From an uncultured Lachnospiraceae bacterium (GTDB taxonomy: Bacteria > Bacillota > Clostridia > Lachnospirales > Lachnospiraceae), in NCBI GenBank assembly GCA_949283905.1, contig CASDUB010000195.1, positions 1 to 15,494 on the forward strand: a DNA stretch of 15,494 bases, written 5' to 3'. Positions 8,102 through 15,494 of this stretch are shown here, piece by piece (within the stretch, counting starts at the first letter, position 1; each line of letters starts with the position of its first letter). The translations under genes and the position numbers were made by a program. The notes under the pieces were generated by a model. That model was not told the DNA's origin and did not search any database. It saw only the letters and a list, made by a program, of their open reading frames with translations.

Positions 8102-8742
8102 AAACGTTCTTTCCCAAGTTCATATAATACGGCGTTGCAAATGGCCGCCGCCACATTGCTTCCGCCTTTTCGTCCTCTGTTGATTATATACGGCACGTCA
8201 GAATCTATAAACAGCTCCTTTGAAGCTTCAACATTTACAAATCCCACCGGAACTCCTATTACAAACGCAGGCTTCCAGTCTGTTTTTGTCATCAGTTCAT
8301 AAATACTGATAAGAGCCGTCGGCGCGTTTCCTATAGCAAATATAACAGGCTTGCTGATCTTTGAAGCGTGCTCCATGCTGACGGAGGCTCTTGTCACTCC
8401 TCGTTTTTTTGCTTCGGATGCTATATCGGGATCAGCCATAAAGCAGTGGGCTTCGCCTCCGAATGACGCCAGGACTTTTTTATTGATTCCCGTAAGGGCC
8501 ATATTTGTATCTGTTACTATATCAGCGCCGTTTTTTATCAGCTCTTTTAAAATATTTACGGCGTTTTCCGAATATGTGAGGGTCTTCGCGTAATCAAAAT
8601 CGGCGCTGGTATGAATAGCCCTCTTAGTTATCATCGCCTGATCTTTTGGAAGGACTATTCCCCTTTCGTCCAGTTCTTTCTGTATTATCTCAAAACTTCT
8701 TTTTTCTATATCTTCAGGTCTTACAAATTCTATATTTTTCAT
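8098..8742 (-). CDS. cbiC: cobalt-precorrin-8 methylmutase CbiC
   Basis: CbiC moves the C11 methyl group to C12, turning cobalt-precorrin-8 into cobyrinic acid. The 214-residue protein has the catalytic His44 in AIHTSADFDYA, the TDTNMALTGINK segment near 98-109, and the conserved C-terminal FVIGVPVGFVNVEASKE followed by RGRKGGSNVAAAICNA. It is linked by ATGA overlaps on both sides, to cobD upstream (8739-8742) and cbiD downstream (8098-8101), so the three genes are probably translationally coupled. Length and motifs are normal. Confidence 0.95.
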   Translation of the reverse strand: MKNIEFVRPEDIEKRSFEIIQKELDERGIVLPKDQAMITKRAIHTSADFDYAKTLTYSENAVNILKELIKNGADIVTDTNMALTGINKKVLASFGGEAHCFMADPDIASEAKKRGVTRASVSMEHASKISKPVIFAIGNAPTALISIYELMTKTDWKPAFVIGVPVGFVNVEASKELFIDSDVPYIINRGRKGGSNVAAAICNAVLYELGKERL

Positions 8743-9791
8743 ACGTATCCTTTTATTATTTCCTGTATTTCGGATATAAGTCTCTTGTTTTCTTTTTCTG
8801 TTTTAACAGCGATCCTGAAATATCCGTCTTCAAGATTTCTGTAATCGGAGCAATCTCTTATCAGGACACCTCTTTTAAGCAGTTTCGTGTAAAGATTTGT
8901 TTTCAGATTCCGATGCCTTATCAGCAAAAAACACGTATCTGAGGATGTCACATCAAATCCCATACCGGTCAGGCTCTGTTCAAGATAAGAGCGCTGATCT
9001 TTTATAAGTCTTCTCGCATTTTCCAGATACGGCTCGTCCTTTAAAAGATCGATCGCCGATGCTCCCGCAATCTGAGCCATAACAGAGATGTTCCATTCGG
9101 GAAGCCTGTCTTTTATCGAGTCAAGGAGTTCTCTGCCTGAACATACGAGATATCCGAGACGCACTCCCGGTATCGCAAAACTCTTCGTAAAAGCCCTCAG
9201 TATGCAAAGATGCGGATATTTTTCATACCTGCCTAAAAAAGAATTTTTTTCAGGCTCGTCGCTGAGTTCCATAAAACATTCGTCGAGTACAACCGCCGTC
9301 TGCTTTTCTTCGCATCTTTTTATTATCTTTTCAAGCAGCGCGCCATTTATATATTTTCCCGTCGGATTATTCGGATTTGTCAGAAATAAAATATCGATAT
9401 CATCTGTTATCTTTTCTGTAATGTCTTCGGTGATTTCAAAATCACCCTTCATTTTATATTCAATTATCTTGCCACCTGACGCTTCTATCGCTTTTTCATA
9501 TCCCTTAAAGGAAGGAACAGGCAAAAGTATCTTTTTTGGAGTCAGCGCGCTTATGACAGCCGTGATGAGTTCCGAAGCGCCGTTGCCGAATACGATATTT
9601 TCCCTTTTTACCGAGATAATCTCAGAGAGCTTTTGTCCCAGTTCCTGAATCTCGCTGTCGGGATAATACTCGAGTTTATCTATATTTTCGATTATGCTTT
9701 CTTTAATTTTTTCATGTACGCCTAAAGGATTGAGATTGACTGAAAAATCAAGTTCGACGCTGTTTCTGTAGCGGTCTCCTCCGTGAGCCAT
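8739..9791 (-). CDS. cobD: L-threonine-O-3-phosphate decarboxylase CobD (PLP enzyme)
   Basis: CobD decarboxylates threonine phosphate to (R)-1-amino-2-propanol O-2-phosphate, the linker that CbiB attaches to the corrin ring. The 350-residue protein is a class I/II aminotransferase-fold enzyme closely related to HisC. Visible signatures are the N-terminal AHGGDRYRNSVELDFSVNLNP, which favours CobD over HisC, FGNGASELI near 68-76, TNPNNPTG at 138-145, Asp170 of LDECF, and the PLP lysine Lys203 in FTKSFAIPGVRLGY. It lies directly after cbiB, whose enzyme uses its product. The start is supported by a very strong GGGGAGG site (9799-9805). A HisC role cannot be excluded from sequence alone, but context strongly favours CobD. 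Confidence 0.93.
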   Translation of the reverse strand: MAHGGDRYRNSVELDFSVNLNPLGVHEKIKESIIENIDKLEYYPDSEIQELGQKLSEIISVKRENIVFGNGASELITAVISALTPKKILLPVPSFKGYEKAIEASGGKIIEYKMKGDFEITEDITEKITDDIDILFLTNPNNPTGKYINGALLEKIIKRCEEKQTAVVLDECFMELSDEPEKNSFLGRYEKYPHLCILRAFTKSFAIPGVRLGYLVCSGRELLDSIKDRLPEWNISVMAQIAGASAIDLLKDEPYLENARRLIKDQRSYLEQSLTGMGFDVTSSDTCFLLIRHRNLKTNLYTKLLKRGVLIRDCSDYRNLEDGYFRIAVKTEKENKRLISEIQEIIKGYV

Positions 9792-9798
9792 TACTTAA

Positions 9799-9805
9799 CC
9801 TCCCC
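9799..9805 (-). promoter_or_regulatory. strong ribosome binding site of cobD
   Basis: The minus strand reads GGGGAGG seven bases before the ATG of cobD, in the 20-base gap after cbiB. It is among the closest matches to the ideal anti-16S sequence in this window and fixes the cobD start. Confidence 0.75.
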
Positions 9806-9811
9806 TTTGGT

Positions 9812-10777
9812 TCAGATCAATATCAGTATCGCCATTATGAATAACGCTGCCGCTGCGCTTATAACGGCTGTCAATATCATAAGTCTGTTTATTTTTCTGA
9901 TATCATTGTATTCGACTTTTTTTAAGGCGTCCCCTATAAATTTCTTTTTATGGAGAACTCCGAAATACACGGCGTCTCCGGCAAGCTGTATGCCGAGAGC
10001 TCCCGCCGCGACGCTTTCCGTCTGGGCGGAATTCGGACTCGCATGATTAAATCTGTCTCTTAAGTATATCCTGACGGCATTCTTCGTCCTGTATCCTTTT
10101 CCCATAAACAGTGAAGCGAAGATCATCATCCATGCGCTCACTCTCGAAGGTATAAAATTCACTATATCGTCAAGCTTTGCGGCTGCCGTGCCAAACCGCA
10201 TATACCTGTCGTTTTTATATCCCACCATCGAATCCATAGTATTTATCGATTTATATAAAAAGCCGAGAACCGGCCCTCCTATAGCCGTATAGATAAGAGG
10301 CGCGATCACGCCGTCTGATGTATTTTCCGCAACCGTTTCGATTGCTGCTTTAGCAATTCCTATATCGTCAAGCACATCCGTATCGCGGCCGACTATCATC
10401 GATACAGCACGTCTTGCCTTTTCAATGTCATTTTCTTCGAGGGCATGACATACTTTCATGCTCTCTTTGCAAAGAGAATGCGCCGCGAAGATATAATACG
10501 TCAGAACAGCTTCCACGATAACGCCAAAGATAACGTTTATAAGATATGCTCCCGCCGTAATCAAAAATGCAGCAGCCGTTGTGATAACAGTAACGAGAAC
10601 GACCAGCAGCACGCCTTTTTTGAACGCTTTTTCGCTATCCGGATCCTTATTAAGTTTTTTATCAAAAAAAGCGATCATGTTTCCTATCAGTCTGATCGGA
10701 TGAGGCATACTGTGGGGATCGCCTATGATCAGATCGAGAATAAATCCGATAAGAAACGATATCATATGGTAAAGCAT
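9812..10777 (-). CDS. cbiB: adenosylcobinamide-phosphate synthase CbiB
   Basis: CbiB is an integral membrane enzyme that joins aminopropanol phosphate to the f propionate of adenosylcobyric acid, giving adenosylcobinamide phosphate. The 321-residue protein begins with a hydrophobic helix followed by the family motif GDPHSMPHPIRLIG at 19-32, has the ETVAENTSDGVIAPLIY signature at 147-163, and contains several more hydrophobic segments (about 55-100, 155-175, 215-235 and the last 20 residues). The start at MLYHM has a GGGAGC site with good spacing. It sits 17 bases after cobC and 20 bases before cobD, the source of its co-substrate. Length and motifs are normal. Confidence 0.95.
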   Translation of the reverse strand: MLYHMISFLIGFILDLIIGDPHSMPHPIRLIGNMIAFFDKKLNKDPDSEKAFKKGVLLVVLVTVITTAAAFLITAGAYLINVIFGVIVEAVLTYYIFAAHSLCKESMKVCHALEENDIEKARRAVSMIVGRDTDVLDDIGIAKAAIETVAENTSDGVIAPLIYTAIGGPVLGFLYKSINTMDSMVGYKNDRYMRFGTAAAKLDDIVNFIPSRVSAWMMIFASLFMGKGYRTKNAVRIYLRDRFNHASPNSAQTESVAAGALGIQLAGDAVYFGVLHKKKFIGDALKKVEYNDIRKINRLMILTAVISAAAALFIMAILILI

Positions 10778-10794
10778 CTTATTGCTCCCGGTTT

Positions 10795-11379
10795 TTATAT
10801 TTTTCGGTAATCATTTAAAATAATATTTCCGTCTTCATAAGACAGATTAAGCTCGTATCCGTGTCCGTTTTTGATCATAAACGAAAAATAATCTTTATCC
10901 GATACTGAACTCAAGACCGCCATAAACGTGCCTCCGTGAACTGCAGCCGCCACGTCGGTCAGATTGTTTTTTTCACATATATCGAGAAGCCGATGCATTC
11001 CGCGCATCGTTCTGGCTATAAATTCACGTTTGTCTTCGCCGTTTGGAAATCTCACTTCTGCGTTGCTGTCTATCCACGACTGATACTCGGGATTTCCGTA
11101 AAGCTCTTTGTGATTTCTCATTTCAAAATCACCGAAGTTCATTTCTTTGAACTCTTCTATTATGACAGGATTCTCTTCTCCGAAAACAAGTTCCGCCGTC
11201 TGCATACATCTTTTCAGCGGACTTGAAAAAACTGCCTGCGAGCCGATTTTTTCGGGATAAGTCTCTTTTAATTCGCGAACTCCCTGCTCGCACAGAGGCG
11301 CGTCAGTCCATCCCAAAAATCTTCCTTCCAGATTCGGCTGTGTAATGCCGTGTCGTATAAGTTTGATCGTTATATTCAT
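10795..11379 (-). CDS. cobC: alpha-ribazole-5'-phosphate phosphatase CobC (histidine phosphatase family)
   Basis: CobC-type enzymes remove the phosphate from alpha-ribazole phosphate or from cobalamin phosphate. The protein belongs to the histidine phosphatase superfamily: catalytic His10 in IKLIRHGITQPN, the FSSPLKRCMQTAEL segment, the acid-bearing FKEMNFGDFE stretch, and the second catalytic His in AAVHGGTF. An ATG at 11403 would add eight residues, but the start at 11379 forms an ATGA overlap with the previous gene and has an AGGAGT site (11389-11394). The resulting 194 residues are normal for CobC. Phosphoglycerate-mutase-like proteins have many roles, so the assignment relies partly on its position among cobU, cobS and cobT. 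Confidence 0.87.
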   Translation of the reverse strand: MNITIKLIRHGITQPNLEGRFLGWTDAPLCEQGVRELKETYPEKIGSQAVFSSPLKRCMQTAELVFGEENPVIIEEFKEMNFGDFEMRNHKELYGNPEYQSWIDSNAEVRFPNGEDKREFIARTMRGMHRLLDICEKNNLTDVAAAVHGGTFMAVLSSVSDKDYFSFMIKNGHGYELNLSYEDGNIILNDYRKI

Positions 11380-11705
11380 TTGATCTTTACTCCTATCCCG
11401 CAAGTTACTCTGATCACTTCATCCGCAAGAGCCGCCGCTTTGCATTGAAGACGTCCCAATTTTTTTCTGAAGGCCCTGGCCTCTTCGTCCGCAGGCACTA
11501 TTCCGCATCCTATTTCATTTGATATCACTATAAGGTTTGGATCTTCGGATATCATTTTTTTCAGAATATCAAGAGGCTCTTTTCCCTGTCCGAATATTTC
11601 TTCAGCCCGGTCATCCAGATAAAAAATATGATCCCGGGCATCCTTAAATCTGTTATTTGCGTAATCACGCTTTCCCTGCGAATAACCGCCGATTATAAAA
11701 ATCAT
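11376..11705 (-). CDS. short CobU-like protein (cobinamide kinase/guanylyltransferase family)
   Basis: This 109-residue protein is a reduced homologue of CobU. It keeps a modified P-loop, GGYSQGKR at 6-13, where the usual Ser/Thr after the lysine is Arg, and the C-terminal CobU block with ISNEIGCGIVPADEEARAFR (61-80) and the ending GIGVKIK. It lacks the middle part of normal CobU, including the region of the guanylylated histidine. A full-length CobU is encoded two genes upstream, so this is a paralogue and not the only copy. Short CobU-like proteins with a GGxxQGK loop occur, as far as I recall, in other Clostridia. It starts immediately after the cobS stop (TAAATG) and overlaps cobC by ATGA. 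Its activity is unknown; a kinase-only or regulatory role is inference. Confidence 0.8.
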   Translation of the reverse strand: MIFIIGGYSQGKRDYANNRFKDARDHIFYLDDRAEEIFGQGKEPLDILKKMISEDPNLIVISNEIGCGIVPADEEARAFRKKLGRLQCKAAALADEVIRVTCGIGVKIK

Positions 11706-12482
11706 TTACAAAACCCCGCTTATTACAGATACGGCTGCGGCCGTCAAAACCATCGCCGTTTCACTTAACACAACGAAAAATCCCGCCGTGTCTCCCGTTA
11801 TTCCTCCAAAATTTTTCATGCTCATCTTATAATAATAAATAAATACGATCAGGCATACAACAGTCATCGCGATTCCCGCCAACGGATTCATTATGATCAT
11901 AAAGGCCGAAGCAGCCGCCGCTTCTATAATAAGAAAAAGCACGACTGTTTTTTTCGCATTGTCGGCCGATCTGTTAAAGGTGTTGAGCATTCCTTCTTTT
12001 TTCGCATTCGGAAACAGATAGATAGCGGTCCCGCTTAAGGCTCTCGACAGCACGAATCCGCCGGCAAGCGAAGCGATCACTCCCGCTGAAACTTCAGATA
12101 CCGCCGCCATATAGATAAGGCCGAGAACTGCGAGCATTATAACGGCAAACGCTCCTACATGAGGATCTTTTAATATTTCCAGTTTTTCTTCTTTTGATTT
12201 ATATGATCTTAAAGCGTCCATCGTGTCCATATACCCGTCCACGTGAAATCCGCCTGTTATAAGGAGCGGAATGGCCGTCATGATAAGGACAAACGCGGTT
12301 TTTCCGATATTAAATTCAACACAGATAAAATTCCAGAGAACCGTCAGAGCGCCGATAACAGCGCCTACCCACGGAAAAAATATGACCTGATACTTCATCT
12401 CTTTTTCTTTCCAGTCAAAATGCGGCACCGGAATTTTAGAATATATCGCAAACGCGATAAATAAAGCCTTAAAAAACGACAT
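11706..12482 (-). CDS. cobS: adenosylcobinamide-GDP ribazoletransferase (cobalamin synthase) CobS
   Basis: CobS is the membrane enzyme that joins adenosylcobinamide-GDP and alpha-ribazole (or its phosphate) to form adenosylcobalamin or its phosphate. The 258-residue protein has the FAIYSKIPVPHFDW N-terminal segment, the catalytic acidic motif GGFHVDGYMDTMDAL at 77-91, KDPHVGAFAV near 105-114, and multiple hydrophobic helices to the C-terminus, including GGITGDTAGF. Its start overlaps the end of cobU by 14 bases, and an AGGAG lies ahead of the ATG. Length and key residues are as expected. Confidence 0.95.
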   Translation of the reverse strand: MSFFKALFIAFAIYSKIPVPHFDWKEKEMKYQVIFFPWVGAVIGALTVLWNFICVEFNIGKTAFVLIMTAIPLLITGGFHVDGYMDTMDALRSYKSKEEKLEILKDPHVGAFAVIMLAVLGLIYMAAVSEVSAGVIASLAGGFVLSRALSGTAIYLFPNAKKEGMLNTFNRSADNAKKTVVLFLIIEAAAASAFMIIMNPLAGIAMTVVCLIVFIYYYKMSMKNFGGITGDTAGFFVVLSETAMVLTAAAVSVISGVL

Positions 12483-13035
12483 GGCTCTTTGTCTCCTGTT
12501 TAATATTCAGCGGTATTCCCGCGACAGTTTCCCATACTTCGTCAGCCGTCTTTGCCAAAAATGAATTTATCTTTCCGAGGGCGCGGATATATGAAAGCGT
12601 GATTTCATCATAAGGTACGCCGTCATCGAAAACATTGTTGGATACAATGACAAGCTCCTTAAGTTCTTTGTCAATCTCACTTATCTCTGCGGATATCTTA
12701 TTGACAACATCTTCTTCCGAAACGACTTTTCCGTCTTTAAACATCTCGTTCGCAGCAAGATTTGACATGCACTCCAAGAGCGCTGCGCTTCTGGTGCCGT
12801 TTTCAATCTTCTTAAGACATTTTACTATATCTTCAGACTGTTCGACAGTCACAAATCCCTTTCCGGCGCGCATCTTTCTGTGATCATTAACGATCTTTTC
12901 CTCCTGCGCGCCGTAAACCTTCATGGTCGCAAGATAATACATTTTAAGATTTTTCTCTTCGCTTATCTCTTTTATCTTTTTTTCGGCAAAAGCAGATTTT
13001 CCGCTTCCGCTTCCTCCCAAAACAAGAATCATCAT
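12469..13035 (-). CDS. cobU: adenosylcobinamide kinase / adenosylcobinamide-phosphate guanylyltransferase CobU
   Basis: CobU phosphorylates adenosylcobinamide and transfers GMP to adenosylcobinamide phosphate, giving the GDP-activated form used by CobS. The 188-residue length is normal. It shows the P-loop GGSGSGKS at 7-14, IVNDHRKMRAGKGFVTVE (48-65) with His52 in the place of the guanylylated histidine, LLECMSNLAANE at 86-97, and VSNNV near 131-135 corresponding to the VSNEVG block. The start is ATGATG; the ATG at 13035 overlaps the cobT stop and the one at 13032 would be one residue shorter. A second, short CobU-like protein lies downstream. Confidence 0.92.
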   Translation of the reverse strand: MMILVLGGSGSGKSAFAEKKIKEISEEKNLKMYYLATMKVYGAQEEKIVNDHRKMRAGKGFVTVEQSEDIVKCLKKIENGTRSAALLECMSNLAANEMFKDGKVVSEEDVVNKISAEISEIDKELKELVIVSNNVFDDGVPYDEITLSYIRALGKINSFLAKTADEVWETVAGIPLNIKQETKSHVVF

Positions 13036-14105
13036 TTATCCTCAAATCGTGTATACTGCTCGATCGCCAGATCGTCAAACGACAGCTGTTCTTTAAAGAT
13101 TGAAAGCGCCGTATCGCAAAGCTGACAGAACATGACGGCGCCGGTTCCCTCGCCGAGCGCCATTTGCGCATCGATCACAGGCTTTATCCCGAGTTCATTT
13201 AGCACGAGGGCGGCCGCCGGCTCTTTGCTTATATGAGATCCGAAAATATAACTCTTCACTTCTTTAAACATCTTTACGGCGCAAAGAGCGGCTACAGAAG
13301 ATATCACTCCGTCTATTACAACAGGCATCCTGTAATACGCTCCGCCTATCATGACTCCCGCCATTCCGGCGATATCAAATCCGCCGACGCAGGCCATCAC
13401 GTCAAGTACATTTTTATTGTAGAGATCGTATTTTTTAATCGCCTCGTCTATGACTTTTTCTTTTTTCATCAGTCCGCTTCTGCTGAGACCCGAACCTTTT
13501 CCCGCGGTAATTGCCGCCGGCACTTTTAAAAGAGAAGCAGCCACGGCTGCGCTCGTCGTCGTATTGCCTATGCCCATCTCTCCGGTGCACAGTACTTTGT
13601 ATCCGTTTTTTCTGGCGTATCCTGCCATCTCTATTCCGGCTTCGATCGCCGCAAGAAGTTCTTCCTTTGACATGGCAGGTTCTTCGACAAAATTTTTTGT
13701 TCCTTTGGCAATCTTTTTGTCTGTCAGTCCGTTGAACTTTTCATCGGTATTGATCCCTATGTCTACCGGAAAGACCTGTATGCCGGACATTTTCGCCATT
13801 TTACATACAGACGATGTCTTTTTAGCCATCGCTTTGGCTACGGCAAGAGTAACCTCCTGACCCGACTGGCTGATGCCCTCCTTTACGACTCCGTTATCGG
13901 CGCACATAACTATAACGGCTTTTTTAGAAATGTCGATATTTTCATCTTCGAGCACTGCGCCCATTTTCGACAACACTTCTTCAAATATTCCGAGGGAATC
14001 TATAGGTTTCGCCACAGCGTCCCATTTTGATTTTATCAGACTGTACAGTTCATTTTTCGGCTCGCTTAAACAAAGTTCGCCCGAAAGGAGTTTTTTTATG
14101 ATCAT
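13032..14105 (-). CDS. cobT: nicotinate-nucleotide:dimethylbenzimidazole phosphoribosyltransferase CobT
   Basis: CobT transfers the phosphoribosyl group of nicotinate mononucleotide to the lower-ligand base, making alpha-ribazole phosphate. Visible motifs are KPIDSLGIFEE near the N-terminus (base-binding region), VMCADNGVVKEGISQSG, GEMGIGNTTTSAAV, VGGFDIAGMAG and the catalytic glutamate (Glu319 from this start) in LGEGTGAVMF. The frame is open upstream to an ATG at 14138, but ATGs at 14108 and 14105 lie behind an AGAGGAA site and give the usual 357-358 residues; I chose 14105 for its better spacing. The end overlaps cobU (ATGA). No lower-ligand (bza) genes are in the window, so the ligand cannot be told. 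Confidence 0.93.
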   Translation of the reverse strand: MIIKKLLSGELCLSEPKNELYSLIKSKWDAVAKPIDSLGIFEEVLSKMGAVLEDENIDISKKAVIVMCADNGVVKEGISQSGQEVTLAVAKAMAKKTSSVCKMAKMSGIQVFPVDIGINTDEKFNGLTDKKIAKGTKNFVEEPAMSKEELLAAIEAGIEMAGYARKNGYKVLCTGEMGIGNTTTSAAVAASLLKVPAAITAGKGSGLSRSGLMKKEKVIDEAIKKYDLYNKNVLDVMACVGGFDIAGMAGVMIGGAYYRMPVVIDGVISSVAALCAVKMFKEVKSYIFGSHISKEPAAALVLNELGIKPVIDAQMALGEGTGAVMFCQLCDTALSIFKEQLSFDDLAIEQYTRFEDK

Positions 14106-14118
14106 CATTTCCTCTTTC

Positions 14119-14137
14119 TGACACACTTGCTGCGTCA
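14119..14137 (-). other. small inverted repeat in the cobQ-cobT gap
   Basis: The minus strand has TGACGCA GCAAG TGTGTCA, a seven-pair stem with one G-T pair and a five-base loop. It lies in the 47-base gap between the cobQ stop and the chosen cobT start, just ahead of the cobT ribosome binding site. No run of T follows, so it is not a standard terminator. It could affect mRNA processing or initiation, but a stem this short can occur by chance. Confidence 0.3.
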
Positions 14138-14152
14138 ATGACGGTTTTCTCT

Positions 14153-15494
14153 TTAATCTGCTCTATAATCAATATGCGCTTCCGATAACATTTCATATAT
14201 GGCTTTCATATCCATATTTTTTCTGATTATATCCGCAAGCCTGTCATATTCGCGTTCTTTTAATATGTCGTAATCGACGACGGCGCCGCCTGAAAGCTTA
14301 ACGCCCTTTTTATCGGCCAACGCTTTAACTATCTCAGAGGCTATGCAGCCTTTGTCAAATATAGAATGGATGTAAGAGCCGTATATATTTTTATTCTGAA
14401 CCACTTCAGGAAGCTCTTTGCTGCAGCACTCGTCCGCCGGCACAGTTCTTCCCATGTGGATCTCATATCCGGCAAATTCCATACCTGAGATCTTTTCAAA
14501 TATACCCGACAGAGCGTTGATCTTTCCTGTCGTCTGCGCTCTCGTCTTTTCAGGCAAAAGAGAAGTATTTACGGGAAGCATCTGCATTCCGCGCATGACT
14601 CCGCCCTCCTCGACGCCCTCGGGATCTTCGATCATATTTCCGAGCATCTGATATCCGCCGCAGATACCGAATACGGGTATCGACTCCGAAAGTTTCTTAA
14701 CAGCCGCTTCCATTCCCGATTCACGCATCCATTTCAAATCTCCCATCGTATTTTTGCTGCCCGGAAGCATTATCATATCCGGTTCCTTCAGATCGGCAGG
14801 ATCGTTCACATAACGCACCGTCACGCCGTCTATCTGTTCAAATACATTAAAATCGGTAAAATTCGAGATCCTCGGATACCTGATGACGGCTATATCTATC
14901 AGCCCGGTTTTCTTTCTGTAAAATCTCTCTGTCAGGCTGTCTTCATCTTCAAGTTTCAGCTCCGTATAAGGAACCACTCCCACGACAGGCGTTTTTCCTC
15001 TTTCTTCGAGCATCACTATCCCTGAATCAAGCAGAGATGCGTCTCCTCTGAATTTATTTATCACAAGACCCTTTACTCTCTTTTTTTCATCCTCTTCCAG
15101 GAGCATCAGCGTGCCGAGAAGCTGCGCGAATACGCCGCCCCTGTCGATATCTCCCACAAGGATCACAGGTGCATCGACAAGCTTTGCAAGCCCCATATTT
15201 ACGATATCGTCTTTTTTCAAGTTGATCTCTGCCGGGCTTCCGGCTCCCTCGATCACTATGATATCGGCCATCTTTTCCAGTTTGTTAAACGCCTTTATGA
15301 TCTCAGGAATCAGAGTTTTTTTATACGCGAAATAATCAGACGCGCTCATGTTTCCCAGGACTTCTCCGTTCACGATCACCTGGGAACCGGTATCATTCGT
15401 CGGCTTTAAAAGTATCGGATTCATGCAGACGTCCGGCTTTACTCCCGATGCTTCTGCCTGCATGACCTGGGCGCGTCCCATCTCAAGTCCGTCT
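14153..15494 (-). CDS. cobQ: adenosylcobyric acid synthase CobQ/CbiP (5' end cut by window edge)
   Basis: CobQ (CbiP) amidates side chains b, d, e and g of adenosylcobyrinic acid a,c-diamide using glutamine and ATP. The visible part is 446 codons. An internal ATG at 15481 is not the start: the frame stays open to the edge and upstream codons encode DGLE ahead of [11 protein letters not shown], which matches the family, so roughly 40 N-terminal residues including the P-loop lie outside. Counting from that internal Met, [16 protein letters not shown] is at 73-88, [11 protein letters not shown] at 109-119, [12 protein letters not shown] at 238-249, the amidotransferase nucleophile Cys274 in [18 protein letters not shown] at 339-345, and the catalytic His372 in [10 protein letters not shown]. 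It is the first visible gene of the operon; any promoter or riboswitch lies upstream of the window. Confidence 0.95.
   Translation of the reverse strand, partial: DGLEMGRAQVMQAEASGVKPDVCMNPILLKPTNDTGSQVIVNGEVLGNMSASDYFAYKKTLIPEIIKAFNKLEKMADIIVIEGAGSPAEINLKKDDIVNMGLAKLVDAPVILVGDIDRGGVFAQLLGTLMLLEEDEKKRVKGLVINKFRGDASLLDSGIVMLEERGKTPVVGVVPYTELKLEDEDSLTERFYRKKTGLIDIAVIRYPRISNFTDFNVFEQIDGVTVRYVNDPADLKEPDMIMLPGSKNTMGDLKWMRESGMEAAVKKLSESIPVFGICGGYQMLGNMIEDPEGVEEGGVMRGMQMLPVNTSLLPEKTRAQTTGKINALSGIFEKISGMEFAGYEIHMGRTVPADECCSKELPEVVQNKNIYGSYIHSIFDKGCIASEIVKALADKKGVKLSGGAVVDYDILKEREYDRLADIIRKNMDMKAIYEMLSEAHIDYRAD

Noticed and set aside
1..15494. Cobalamin riboswitch, CRISPR array, insertion sequence, tRNA or rRNA genes
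   Set aside because: Intergenic gaps are all under about 50 bases, leaving no room for a riboswitch or RNA gene; no repeat array and no transposase was seen by eye.

Overview
The window is almost entirely one minus-strand gene cluster for the anaerobic (early cobalt insertion) route to adenosylcobalamin. It reads from right to left. The gene set (cbiA, B, C, D, F, G, H, J/E/T plus cobQ, T, U, S, C, D), the moderate GC with AT-rich third positions, strong GGAGG-type ribosome binding sites and the fused CbiE-CbiT all suggest an anaerobic Gram-positive bacterium of the class Clostridia. That assignment is inferred from style, because the window holds no rRNA or other taxonomic marker.

Layout in order of transcription: cobQ/cbiP (5' end cut by the right edge), cobT, cobU, cobS, a second and much smaller CobU-like gene, cobC, cbiB, cobD, cbiC, cbiD, cbiF (interrupted by an in-frame TAA), cbiG, cbiH, a three-domain cbiJ-cbiE-cbiT fusion, cbiA, a small eight-cysteine protein, and the start of a membrane-anchored S41/PDZ protease cut by the left edge. 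Genes are 0-45 bases apart or overlap, often as ATGA. No stretch over 300 bases lacks a gene, and I see no promoter, cobalamin riboswitch or terminator inside the window, so the transcription start probably lies beyond the right edge.

How the genes work together: CbiH, CbiF, CbiG, CbiD, CbiJ, CbiT, CbiE and CbiC convert cobalt-factor III to cobyrinic acid. CbiA and CobQ then amidate the ring. CobD makes aminopropanol phosphate and CbiB attaches it. CobU, CobT, CobC and CobS build and attach the nucleotide loop. CbiL (C20 methyltransferase), a CbiK/CbiX cobaltochelatase, uroporphyrinogen-III methyltransferase and cobalt transport genes are not in the window and would have to lie elsewhere.

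Points that deserve attention: (1) cbiF carries a TAA codon at 6375-6377, after which the same frame continues for 54 codons encoding a normal CbiF C-terminus; this is a nonsense mutation, a sequence error, or readthrough. (2) CbiJ, CbiE and CbiT, which catalyse three consecutive steps, are fused in one 683-residue chain. (3) There are two CobU homologues, one reduced to 109 residues. (4) A Cys-rich small protein and an S41 protease are attached to the end of the operon, with the protease start codon overlapping the stop codon of the small gene.
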